Origin: JACPRL01 sp035573715
GTDB taxonomy: Bacteria > Acidobacteriota > Terriglobia > Acidiferrales > 2-02-FULL-67-57
Direction: 5' to 3'
DNA: 64,000 bases
Assembly: GCA_035573715.1 (NCBI GenBank)
Contig: DATLZZ010000003.1
Coordinates: forward strand, 124,001 to 188,000
A program made the translations under genes and the position numbers. The notes below the pieces were generated by a model that saw only the letters and a program-made list of their open reading frames with translations, was not told where the DNA came from and ran no database searches. Of the stretch, positions 54,572-62,382 are shown one piece after another; positions within the stretch are counted from its first letter, which is position 1; every line of letters begins with the position of its first letter.

Positions 54572-56488
54572 TCAAGCTACCAGCACCGCTTTGGGCTGGC
54601 AGACCTCCAGGCAGGCACCGCACTTGATGCACCTGGCGGCGTCAATCGTGTGAACAGCGTCCTTATCACCCAGAATCGCCTCCGAACTGCACACCCGCAC
54701 GCAGGCGTGGCAACCGTCGCAGAGTGTGGGCTCGATGGAATAGGTGATGAGCTGCTTGCACACCTTGGCCGGGCAGCGGTGCTCGCGCACGTGGGCCAGG
54801 TATTCGTCGCGGAAGTAGCGCAGGGTCGAGAGCACCGGGTTGGGGGCCGTCTGCCCCAGCCCGCACAACGAAGTTTCATGGGTTACCCAGCAGAGGTCCT
54901 CGAGCAACTTCAGATCGGCTTCCGTCCCTTTGCCTTCGGAGATTCGCGTGAGAATCTCCAGCATTCGCTGTGTGCCGACGCGGCAGGGGAAGCACTTACC
55001 GCAGGATTCGTCGGAGAGAAAACTCATGAAGTACTTGGCGATGTCCACCATGCAGTTGGACTCATCCATCACAATCATGCCGCCCGAGCCCATGATGGCC
55101 CCGGCGCCGGTGAGCGACTCGTAGTCCACCGGGAGATCGAGCAGGTTTTCCGGGATGCAGCCGCCGGATGGGCCGCCGGTCTGGATGGCCTTGAAGCGGC
55201 GCCCTTCGGGAATGCCGCCGCCAACGTTGTAGACCACTTCGCGCAGCGTGATGCCCATGGGGACTTCAATCAAGGCAGTGTTGTTGATGGCGCCGACCAG
55301 ACTGAAGACTTTGGTTCCCTTGCTGGTCTTGGTGCCCACGTGGGAGTACCACTCGCCGCTGCGCGACACGATGACCGGAATGTTGGTCCAGGTTTCGACG
55401 TTGTTGATGCAAGTAGGCTGGCCCCAGAGCCCCCGGTCGACCGGGTAGGGCGGCCGCTGCTGCGGTTCGCCCACGCGGCCTTCGACCGAAGCGATAAGAG
55501 CGGTTTCCTCTCCGCAGACAAAGGCGCCGGCGCCCTCGACGATGCGGAGGTGGAAGTGGAAGCCAGTGTCAAAGATGTTGTCGCCCAACAGACCGGCCTC
55601 TTTGGCCTGAGCAATGGCCCCCTTCAACCGTTGGACCGCCAGCGGGTACTCTTCCCGCACGTAGATGACGCCCTCCGTGGCGCCCATGGCGTAGGCGCCG
55701 ATGAGCATGCCTTCCAGCACGCTGTGGGGGTCGCCCTCCAGCACCGCCCGGTCCATGTAGGCGCCGGGGTCGCCTTCGTCGGCGTTGCAGATGATGTACT
55801 TGGGAGTGCGGGTCTGCTCGGCCATCAACTTCCACTTGCGGCCGGTGGGGAAGCCGGCGCCGCCGCGACCGCGCAGGCCGGAGCGAGTTACTTCGGCGAC
55901 GATTTCGGCAGGCTGCATTCCGGTGAGTGCGTGGTGCAGAGCCGAGTAGCCGCCGCGGGCGATGTACTCCTCCAGGCTGGCGGGGTTGATGAGGCCGCAG
56001 TTGCGCAGCACCAGGCGCTGCTGGTTACGGAACAAACTCAGCTCGTCATAGCGCGGCACGCCGTCCACGCGCAGATCCTGCCGGGCATAGCGGGTCCGCT
56101 TGCCGGTGACGGGGTTGTCGTCGCTGGTGAAGAACCCGATGGCCCACTTGGGCTTGAGGTCGCCGTCTTTCAGGCCGTGCACCAGCTCGCGCGCTTTGCG
56201 GGCGTCCATGCGGCCGTAGGTGACGCGCGGGCGGCCAGGCAGGTGGACGTCGACCAAGGGTTCCTGCGAACACCAGCCGATGCAACCGGTGGGCGAGACC
56301 ACATAGGCGAGCTTCTGGCGCTCAACCTCTTCTCGAATGGCGGCGAGTACTTCGTCGGCTCCGGCAGCTAGCCCGCAGGTGGCTGTGCCCACCAGAATCT
56401 TGGGCACTTTGGGGGTCAGCGTCTTGCGGCCCAGGGTGGCAACGCGCCGCAAGTCCTGGAGATGCGCGATGCGAGCAATATCGCCCAT
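54572..56488 (-). CDS. NADH-binding subunit, NuoF/HndC-like
   Basis: A 638-residue protein from the ATG at 56488. An N-terminal thioredoxin-like 2Fe-2S domain (TCGLAAGADEV, PTGCIGWCSQEP) precedes the NuoF core, with FMN/NADH motifs RGRGGAGFPTGRKWK, NADEGDPGAYMDR and CGEETALIASVEGR and the 4Fe-4S motif SCGKCFPCRVGTQRM. The C-terminus adds two ferredoxin motifs, CDGCHACVRVC and CIKCGACLEVC. It is the long type seen in diaphorase modules of NAD-linked hydrogenases. It oxidises NADH and passes electrons to the HoxU-like subunit; no hydrogenase genes are present here. Confidence 0.92.
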   Translation of the reverse strand: MGDIARIAHLQDLRRVATLGRKTLTPKVPKILVGTATCGLAAGADEVLAAIREEVERQKLAYVVSPTGCIGWCSQEPLVDVHLPGRPRVTYGRMDARKARELVHGLKDGDLKPKWAIGFFTSDDNPVTGKRTRYARQDLRVDGVPRYDELSLFRNQQRLVLRNCGLINPASLEEYIARGGYSALHHALTGMQPAEIVAEVTRSGLRGRGGAGFPTGRKWKLMAEQTRTPKYIICNADEGDPGAYMDRAVLEGDPHSVLEGMLIGAYAMGATEGVIYVREEYPLAVQRLKGAIAQAKEAGLLGDNIFDTGFHFHLRIVEGAGAFVCGEETALIASVEGRVGEPQQRPPYPVDRGLWGQPTCINNVETWTNIPVIVSRSGEWYSHVGTKTSKGTKVFSLVGAINNTALIEVPMGITLREVVYNVGGGIPEGRRFKAIQTGGPSGGCIPENLLDLPVDYESLTGAGAIMGSGGMIVMDESNCMVDIAKYFMSFLSDESCGKCFPCRVGTQRMLEILTRISEGKGTEADLKLLEDLCWVTHETSLCGLGQTAPNPVLSTLRYFRDEYLAHVREHRCPAKVCKQLITYSIEPTLCDGCHACVRVCSSEAILGDKDAVHTIDAARCIKCGACLEVCQPKAVLVA

Positions 56489-56490
56489 GG

Positions 56491-56967
56491 CTAGGCGGCC
56501 TCTTCTTTCCGGCTGCTGTAGCGCTTCAGGAGCTTGGGGATGCGGCTCTGCATCATGTGGCCGAAGGTGGTGGTGTCGACGCGGACGACCGGAGCGAGGC
56601 CGCAGCAACCCAGGCAGCGAACAGGCTCAACGGTGAAGTCGAAGTCGGGCGTGGTTCCGCTCGCGGGCAGCTTCAGTTCGCGCAGAACTTTTTCGAGGAT
56701 GCGCTGGCCGCCGCGCACGTGGCACGCCGTGCCGAGACAGACGCGGACGTGGTGTCGGCCCCGGGGCTCCAGGCTGAAGCAGTTGTAAAAGGTGGCGACA
56801 TGAAACACCTGCGTGAGCGGGATGCGCAGCCGGCGCGCCACCGCCCGCAGAGCGTCTTCCGGCAGGTAGTGGAACCGCTCCTGGATGTCTTGGAGGATGG
56901 CGATGAGCTCGTCGGAGCGCATCGGGCGCCCGCGGAGCAGGCCTTCGACTTCAGCGGTCGTGCTCAT
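56491..56967 (-). CDS. NuoE/HndA-like 2Fe-2S subunit
   Basis: A 158-residue protein with an N-terminal helical region (FHYLPEDALRAVARRLRIPL), then a thioredoxin-like 2Fe-2S domain with CLGTACHVRGG and CLGCCGLAPV, the four-Cys pattern of NuoE. It pairs with NuoF in complex I and diaphorases. Two bases separate it from the NuoF-like gene, and GAGGA lies ahead of its ATG. Confidence 0.93.
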   Translation of the reverse strand: MSTTAEVEGLLRGRPMRSDELIAILQDIQERFHYLPEDALRAVARRLRIPLTQVFHVATFYNCFSLEPRGRHHVRVCLGTACHVRGGQRILEKVLRELKLPASGTTPDFDFTVEPVRCLGCCGLAPVVRVDTTTFGHMMQSRIPKLLKRYSSRKEEAA

Positions 56968-56985
56968 GATAGTCCTCTTGCGCGC

Positions 56986-57189
56986 CTACTCGTAGCCGAA
57001 CACGGGCACGTGCTCGACTTCGTCGCATTCAAAGACGTGCCGCTCTCCGCACGCATGGCAGTGCTCGACTACGAACGGCCACTGGATCGAGGCAAATGAA
57101 CAGGGCGCCATCAGCGGCGTCAATTGCTTGGTCTTAGGGCAAACGTACTTGCCTACTTCAAACTCGGGGGCAGGCGTAGGTATCGGCAT
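56986..57189 (-). CDS. Small Cys-rich protein, first in the diaphorase operon
   Basis: A 67-residue protein from the ATG at 57189, chosen because GGAGGGGAG precedes it by about eight bases; an upstream ATG at 57228 lacks this. It contains two separated Cys positions (KYVCPKTKQLTPLMAPC) and CHACGERHVFEC, suggesting a zinc ribbon or small metal site. No family is recognised. It is 18 bases upstream of the NuoE-like gene, so it is probably co-transcribed. Confidence 0.6.
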   Translation of the reverse strand: MPIPTPAPEFEVGKYVCPKTKQLTPLMAPCSFASIQWPFVVEHCHACGERHVFECDEVEHVPVFGYE

Positions 57190-57383
57190 GGATTCTCTCC
57201 CCTCCGTGCGATGCAACTCGGCGGCCAAAGCAGAAGGGGAGAACGCCGGGCCAGCAGGCTGCTAACCTGTTGCTGCGTTATCAGTTAGCCAGCATCCACG
57301 ACGCCGATCAACAGAATGCTCGAAGGTAGAGGCAGGCATTATGTGTTCCGGCGCAGGCGGTGAGGATTCTCGGGGGTGGACAG

Positions 57384-57470
57384 TTTGTCACGCGGCCGAG
57401 TCAAGCTTTCTGGCTGGCATGGGCCATATCCCTCGGCCACGTGACAAAAAGGCCCATCCCTCCCAGCCAG
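57384..57470. promoter_or_regulatory. Interleaved inverted repeats upstream of the diaphorase operon
   Basis: Arm A TTTGTCACGCGGCCGAG (57384-57400) pairs with A' CTCGGCCACGTGACAAA (57432-57448) at 16 of 17 positions. Arm B CTGGCTGGCATGGGCC (57410-57425) pairs imperfectly with B' (57451-57470). The order A-B-A'-B' is that of a pseudoknot or of two overlapping operators. A further TCACGTGGC follows at 57471. The element lies between the HAD gene stop and the operon start, both read on the minus strand. Confidence 0.5.
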
Positions 57471-58112
57471 TCACGTGGCAGGTGCCGGATGCAACAGGGG
57501 AACCAGTTCGGAAGCCCGGCGGAGGGTGGTGTAAGGGGCGCGGGCGCGGCGGGGCATAAAGGGGCTGACAATGCCGATGAAGGGGACGCGGGCCTTGCGG
57601 GCCATAACCCGGTCCACCTCAGTGTCGCCGACGTAGAGAGCTTGGCGCGGCTTGGCCCGCAAAGCGCGCAGGGCGATATGAAGTCCCTGGGGTGAGGGCT
57701 TGCGGTGGACGACGTCGTCGCCGCAGACGACGGTGTCGAAGAAGCGCCGAATGCGCGTGCGGCGCAGGTCGTTCATCACCCGTTTCCTTGAGCCGCCGGT
57801 GACGACGCCGAGTCGGAAGTTTTTCCTGAGGCAGCGCAGGGTCTCGCGCGCGCCGGGGAGCAGGCGTGGCGGATGCGTGCGGACGAACTCGCGCCAATGC
57901 ACGCTGGCCTCGTCCCAGAGCTCACGGGGCAGGCCCATGGCGCGGTAGGTTTCGCGCCAGTCGGGGGAATAGGCTTGGAGGAAACGGCGGCGGGTGAGTC
58001 GGATGCCAAAGCGCGCCAGGGTGGCACGGAAGGCGCGGTAGTGAGGCTCGAAGGAGTCGAGGAGGGTGCCGTCGAGGTCGAAGAGTATCGCCTTGGGCAG
58101 TGGCTTTTTCAC
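57471..58112 (-). CDS. HAD-superfamily hydrolase (phosphatase-like)
   Basis: A 213-residue HAD phosphatase. Motif I is ILFDLDGTLLDSFEP, motif II LGVVTGGSRKRV, the conserved Lys is in HRKPSPQGL, and motif III is YVGDTEVDRVMARKA. A helical cap lies between motifs I and II, as in phosphoglycolate phosphatase and nucleotidase-like members. It is divergent from ribokinase, 90 bases away. A 5'-nucleotidase-like role would suit the adjacent nucleoside genes, but the fold alone does not show it. Confidence 0.88.
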   Translation of the reverse strand: MKKPLPKAILFDLDGTLLDSFEPHYRAFRATLARFGIRLTRRRFLQAYSPDWRETYRAMGLPRELWDEASVHWREFVRTHPPRLLPGARETLRCLRKNFRLGVVTGGSRKRVMNDLRRTRIRRFFDTVVCGDDVVHRKPSPQGLHIALRALRAKPRQALYVGDTEVDRVMARKARVPFIGIVSPFMPRRARAPYTTLRRASELVPLLHPAPAT

Positions 58113-58202
58113 CGGGCGGGCTGGACACTACTAAGAACGGTAAACGGTTGCAAGTCGCGCGAGGGCTGAGTATGCTCTTCGCCGCTTCAGCCCTGAGCCG
58201 AG

Positions 58203-59132
58203 ATGCCGCCGCCCTCCATCGCCGTTGTCGGTAGTGCCAACATCGACCTGACAACTTTCACCGACGCCTTTCCGCGGCCGGGGGAAACCATCTTCGGAGA
58301 GCACTTCGACTTGGGCTTCGGAGGCAAGGGCGCGAACCAGGCGGTCGCGGCGCGGCTGTGCGGCGCCGAGGTGGCGATGGTGGCGCGCGTGGGGAACGAT
58401 TTGTTCGGCCCGGCGACCATAAAGAACTTCGAGTCGTACGGAATTGATTGCGCGCACGTGCGGATGGTCGAGGGCGTGTCCTCCGGTGTTGCGCCCATCT
58501 TTGTGGATCCGAGCGGGCAGAACCGCATCATCGTGGTCAAAGGGGCGAACGACCGGCTTTTGCCCGAGGACGTGGACGCCGCCGCGGCGGTCATCCAGAA
58601 GGCTCGCTGCGTGATTCTGCAACTGGAGATACCGCTGGCGACCGTGTACCACACGATTCGGGTGGCGAAATCGAACGGGAGCTTGTGCATCCTGAACCCG
58701 GCGCCGGGACAGCCGCTGGACCTCGAGCAGGTGAAGCTGGCCGATTATTTGATTCCCAATGAGAGCGAGGCGGAGGCCCTCACCGGCGCGCCGGTGCGCA
58801 CGCCGGAGGAGGCGGCGAAGTGCGCCGAAGGGCTGCGGCGGCAGGGCATTCGCCGGGTCCTTATTACCTCGGGAGACAAGGGCGCACTGCTGGCGACGCC
58901 GGAGAAGACCGAGCTCATCCCGGCGTTCAGCGTCAAGGCCAAGGACACGACCGGAGCCGGCGACGCCTTCATCGGCAGCTTCGCCGTTTTTCTGGCGGAG
59001 GGTGTCGCGGAGCGCGAGGCGGTTCGGCGCGCTAACCTCTACGCGGCGCTTTCAACGATGAAGGTAGGCACGCAGAAGTCGTTCCCGACTCGGGCGGAGT
59101 TTGAAGCGGAGTGGAAAGCGCGGGCGGGATAA
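58203..59132 (+). CDS. rbsK: PfkB-family carbohydrate kinase, ribokinase-like
   Basis: A 309-residue sugar kinase. SANIDLTTFTDAFPRPGET and GFGGKGANQAVAARLCGAEV are the first PfkB signature, GSLCILNPAPGQPLDLEQV follows, and the second signature is KAKDTTGAGDAFIGSFAVFL with the catalytic Asp. Ribokinase phosphorylates ribose at C5, the sugar released by nucleoside hydrolases encoded in the same cluster. It starts a plus-strand run of four closely spaced genes (gaps of 18, 11 and 23 bases). Confidence 0.93.
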   Translation: MPPPSIAVVGSANIDLTTFTDAFPRPGETIFGEHFDLGFGGKGANQAVAARLCGAEVAMVARVGNDLFGPATIKNFESYGIDCAHVRMVEGVSSGVAPIFVDPSGQNRIIVVKGANDRLLPEDVDAAAAVIQKARCVILQLEIPLATVYHTIRVAKSNGSLCILNPAPGQPLDLEQVKLADYLIPNESEAEALTGAPVRTPEEAAKCAEGLRRQGIRRVLITSGDKGALLATPEKTELIPAFSVKAKDTTGAGDAFIGSFAVFLAEGVAEREAVRRANLYAALSTMKVGTQKSFPTRAEFEAEWKARAG

Positions 59133-59150
59133 TCGCGCACAGGGGGCAGA

Positions 59151-60152
59151 ATGTTTGTCCTGCAAAGCTACGCGTGGGCGGTTGTGCTTTGTGTGGTGAC
59201 GATGCTGTGCTGGGGCTCGTGGGCCAACACGCAGAAGCTGGCGCGGACGGGTTGGCGGTTCGAGCTGTTCTACTGGGACTACACCTTCGGGGTACTGCTG
59301 CTCTCGCTTCTTTTTGCGTTCACGTTCGGCAGTATGGGCGCCGATGGACGGCCGTTTGTGCAGGACCTGACGCAGGCCGATCCGAACAATCTCTTGTCGG
59401 CATTTGTCGGCGGGGTGATTTTCAACGCGGCGAATATTTTGTTGGTGGCGGCGATTGACATCGCGGGGATGGCCGTGGCGTTTCCGGTGGGGATCGGGTT
59501 GGCACTGGTGTTGGGCGTGGTGGTCAACTACGTCGGCAACCCGGTGGGCGACGCGCTGCTGTTGTTTGCGGGAGTGGGCCTGGTGACGCTGGCCATCGTG
59601 CTCGACGCGGTGGCCTACCGCAAGCTTCCGGGGCAGGGCGGTGGTGCAAGCGCCAAGGGGTTGGGGCTTTCGATTGCCTGCGGGATTTTGATGGGGCTCT
59701 TCTACCGCTTCGTGGCCGCCTCGATGTCGGCCGACTTCACGCAGCTCGAGCCCGGCAAGCTGAGCCCCTACACCGCCGTCGTCGCGTTCGCCGTGGGTGT
59801 GCTGGCGAGCAGTCTTTTCTTCAACACCTTCATCATGAAGAAGCCGTTTCGCGGGGCACCGCTCGCGGCGCGCGATTACTTCGCCGGCGATGCCCGCACG
59901 CATCTGGTGGGCGTGTTGGGTGGCATCATCTGGGGTGTGGGGATGATGCTCAGCATCCTGAGCTCGGGGCCGGCGGGTTTCGCCATTTCCTACGGGCTGG
60001 GACAGGGCGCCACGATGGTGGCGGCGTTGTGGGGCGTTTTCGTGTGGAAGGAATTCAAGGACGCACCGGCGGGAACCGGCCGCTTGATTGCGCTGATGTT
60101 CGTCTGTTTCGTGGCGGGGCTGAGCTTGATTGTCTGGGCGCGGGCCGCCTGA
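59151..60152 (+). CDS. Ureide permease-like (UPS) transporter of the DMT superfamily
   Basis: A 333-residue membrane protein with about ten helices. The N-terminus has CWGSWANTQKLA, then FYWDYTFGVLLLSLLFAFTF, DPNNLLSAFVGGVIFNAANI and LVAAIDIAGMAVAFPVGIGL, the block order I associate with plant ureide permeases, which carry allantoin, uracil and xanthine. Related GRP-type sugar transporters are the alternative. In this cluster either ribose or nucleobase import would be sensible. It lies between ribokinase and the Qng1-like gene. Confidence 0.75.
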   Translation: MFVLQSYAWAVVLCVVTMLCWGSWANTQKLARTGWRFELFYWDYTFGVLLLSLLFAFTFGSMGADGRPFVQDLTQADPNNLLSAFVGGVIFNAANILLVAAIDIAGMAVAFPVGIGLALVLGVVVNYVGNPVGDALLLFAGVGLVTLAIVLDAVAYRKLPGQGGGASAKGLGLSIACGILMGLFYRFVAASMSADFTQLEPGKLSPYTAVVAFAVGVLASSLFFNTFIMKKPFRGAPLAARDYFAGDARTHLVGVLGGIIWGVGMMLSILSSGPAGFAISYGLGQGATMVAALWGVFVWKEFKDAPAGTGRLIALMFVCFVAGLSLIVWARAA

Positions 60153-60163
60153 GGAGGCTTTCG

Positions 60164-61255
60164 ATGGATCGCCGTTCCTTTCTAACCGCTGCGGGGCTGT
60201 CGGCGCTGAGCCTGGCGGGCCCCGGCTCCGGCGGCGCGGCGCCGAAGAAAATGTCCGTGCGAGTCCCCAAGCCCATCGGCAGCCCGGTGCTCGACAGCAT
60301 CCTGCCGGTGATTATGAAATCGCGCGACGTGCGCACCGATGTCGACAAGATCGTCGAGCACGCCGGCTGGATGGCCTACGAAGAGCTGCCGTTTCCCGAT
60401 TTCCCCGCGCCGTTCGGCCTCGGGGCCGACCCACCGAAGGCGATTGACTTCATCCTGGTTTCCAACGCCATTGATTTCGCCTTCACCGATTTCAGCACCG
60501 GCGTGAAGTTCGAGGTGGACTACGACGGCAAGCGCTGGTCGGACTCCGAGGCCATGTTCGCCTGCCTGAAGCGCGCCCTGGACGAGGGCATTCCCTTCCT
60601 TGACGGCCGCTACTTGAGCCGCATCACCAAAGCCGACCTGCAGCACATCTTCCGCGGCGGCAACATTGAGATGCCCATGCTCGAGGAGCGGGTGGAGGTG
60701 CTGCAAAGCGTGGGCAAGGTGCTGGCGGAACGCTACGAGGGTCGCTTCCACAAGTTCGTCGAGTCGGCGAGCCCGCGCCTGTATGACGGCGGGCGCGGCC
60801 TGGTGGACAAACTGGTCAAGGAGTTTCCGCGCTTCAATGACGTCAGCGTTTATGACGGGCACGAGGTGAAGATTTACAAGCTGACCCAGCTCGGCTTCTG
60901 GATGGCCTACGCCACGCTCGGCCGCTCGGGCGGTTTCCGGCTCGAAGACCCGGAGAAGATGACGGCCTTCGCCGACTACATTGTGCCGGTGGCGTTGCGG
61001 GTGATGAACATCCTTCGGTACTCGCCGGCGCTGGAGTCGGCCATTGCGAGCGGCAAGCTGATTCCGCGCGACAGCCCGCAGGAGATTGAAATCCGCGCCC
61101 ACACGATTTACGCGACGGCGCTGCTGCGCGAAGAGGTCAACTTGCGCCGGCCCAAGGACAAACAGGTAATTATTCCGCAGATTGACGCGCGCCTGTGGAC
61201 GCACTACCACACCACTCACTGGCCGCATCACCTGACGCGCACCATCATGTACTGA
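60164..61255 (+). CDS. Queuosine-salvage (DUF2419/Qng1-like) protein with a Tat-type signal
   Basis: A 363-residue protein from the ATG at 60164, preceded by GAGGAGG. Its start, MDRRSFLTAAGLSALSLAGP, is a twin-arginine signal, unusual for the family. The body matches DUF2419/Qng1, which hydrolyses queuosine (nucleoside or 5'-monophosphate) to queuine: FILVSNAIDFAFTDF, ACLKRALDEGIPFLDGRYLS, LEERVEVLQSVGKVLAERYE, VYDGHEVKIYKLTQLGFWMA, MTAFADYIVPVALRVMNILR and SPQEIEIRAHTIYATALLRE. It is followed by a nucleoside hydrolase gene 23 bases away. The family call is made from recalled block order, not a search. Confidence 0.82.
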   Translation: MDRRSFLTAAGLSALSLAGPGSGGAAPKKMSVRVPKPIGSPVLDSILPVIMKSRDVRTDVDKIVEHAGWMAYEELPFPDFPAPFGLGADPPKAIDFILVSNAIDFAFTDFSTGVKFEVDYDGKRWSDSEAMFACLKRALDEGIPFLDGRYLSRITKADLQHIFRGGNIEMPMLEERVEVLQSVGKVLAERYEGRFHKFVESASPRLYDGGRGLVDKLVKEFPRFNDVSVYDGHEVKIYKLTQLGFWMAYATLGRSGGFRLEDPEKMTAFADYIVPVALRVMNILRYSPALESAIASGKLIPRDSPQEIEIRAHTIYATALLREEVNLRRPKDKQVIIPQIDARLWTHYHTTHWPHHLTRTIMY

Positions 61256-61278
61256 TTGCCTGACTGAAGGAGAACCCC

Positions 61279-62382
61279 ATGCCAAGAAGACTGACGTTGG
61301 TTGTCCTGACTCTGGCCGCCCTGCTGTTCGCCGCGCCGCTCACGGCGCAGAAGCGCAAGGTGATTGTCGACCAGGACTGCCGCGGCCCCGCAACCACCGA
61401 TTTGAATACGGTGCTGATCTTCGTCCAGTCGCCCGAGGTGGAGACGCTGGGCATCACGGTAGTGAGCGGTGACCAGTGGCGCGACGAAGAAGTGGCGCAC
61501 ACGCTGCGGCTGCTGGAGATTGTCGGGCGCACCGATATTCCGGTGGTGCCGGGCGCCGTGTTTCCGCTGGTAAACAGCAAGGAGGGGATCGCGCGCTGGG
61601 AAAAGCTTTACGGCCGCGTGCGCTACAAGGGAGCGTGGAACGAGACCAAAATGCCCGGCTACACCGGGGCCTGGAACCGCGACCGCTACTACGGGCCGTT
61701 TGAGATGCCGCCGCTGCCGGAGGGGGCGCCGACGACCAAGCCGCTGGACGAGGATGCCGCACACTTCATCATCCGGATGCTGCGGAAGTATCCGGGCGAA
61801 GTAACGGTCTATGCCGGCGGGCCCCTGACCAACCTGGCGCTGGCGATTGCGATTGACCCGGAAGTGCCGCGGCTGGCGAAAGAACTGGTGGTGATGGGCG
61901 GGGCCATTAACCCCAACGGCGCCGGCGTGATTCATCCGCCGCGGCGCGAGTTCAATTTCTGGTGGGACCCGGAAGCCTCGCACATGGTGCTGCGGGCGCC
62001 GTGGCCGAAGATTACGGTGACGCCGGTAGACATCTCCATCAAGACGCGGCTGACGAACACGATGATCCAGGAGATTGGCAAGACCAACACACCTGCGGCT
62101 CAGTACACTGCCCGGTGGGCGGATGAAGAATTCATGTGGGACGAACTGGCCGCAATTGCGTGGCTCGACCCGTCGATTGTGACCAAGACGGAGACGGCGC
62201 TGATGGACGTGAACATTGACCACGGCGCCGGCTACGGCGACACGCTGGTGTGGGCGCCGGGGGACGGGCCGGGATTGGGCGAGCAGGCGGTAACCGTGCT
62301 GGTGGATGCAGACTTCCCGCGCTTCTACAAGATTTTCACCGACCTGATGACGCGGCCGACGCCCGGCGCGAAGAAACCTTAG
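61279..62382 (+). CDS. Exported inosine-uridine nucleoside hydrolase-family protein, divergent active site
   Basis: A 367-residue protein with a signal peptide (LVVLTLAALLFAAPLTAQ). The family's N-terminal DxDxGxDD is here DQDCRGPATTDLNTV, with spacing changed. Other blocks are good: YAGGPLTNLALAIAI, ELVVMGGAIN, PRREFNFWWDPEASHMVL and KITVTPVDIS. A 60-residue insert around residues 95-150 (RWEKLYGRVRYKGAWNETKM) is not typical. Nucleoside hydrolases split the N-glycosidic bond using Ca2+ bound by the Asp cluster; the altered site could mean a different substrate. Its stop overlaps that of the next, convergent hydrolase. Confidence 0.85.
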   Translation: MPRRLTLVVLTLAALLFAAPLTAQKRKVIVDQDCRGPATTDLNTVLIFVQSPEVETLGITVVSGDQWRDEEVAHTLRLLEIVGRTDIPVVPGAVFPLVNSKEGIARWEKLYGRVRYKGAWNETKMPGYTGAWNRDRYYGPFEMPPLPEGAPTTKPLDEDAAHFIIRMLRKYPGEVTVYAGGPLTNLALAIAIDPEVPRLAKELVVMGGAINPNGAGVIHPPRREFNFWWDPEASHMVLRAPWPKITVTPVDISIKTRLTNTMIQEIGKTNTPAAQYTARWADEEFMWDELAAIAWLDPSIVTKTETALMDVNIDHGAGYGDTLVWAPGDGPGLGEQAVTVLVDADFPRFYKIFTDLMTRPTPGAKKP

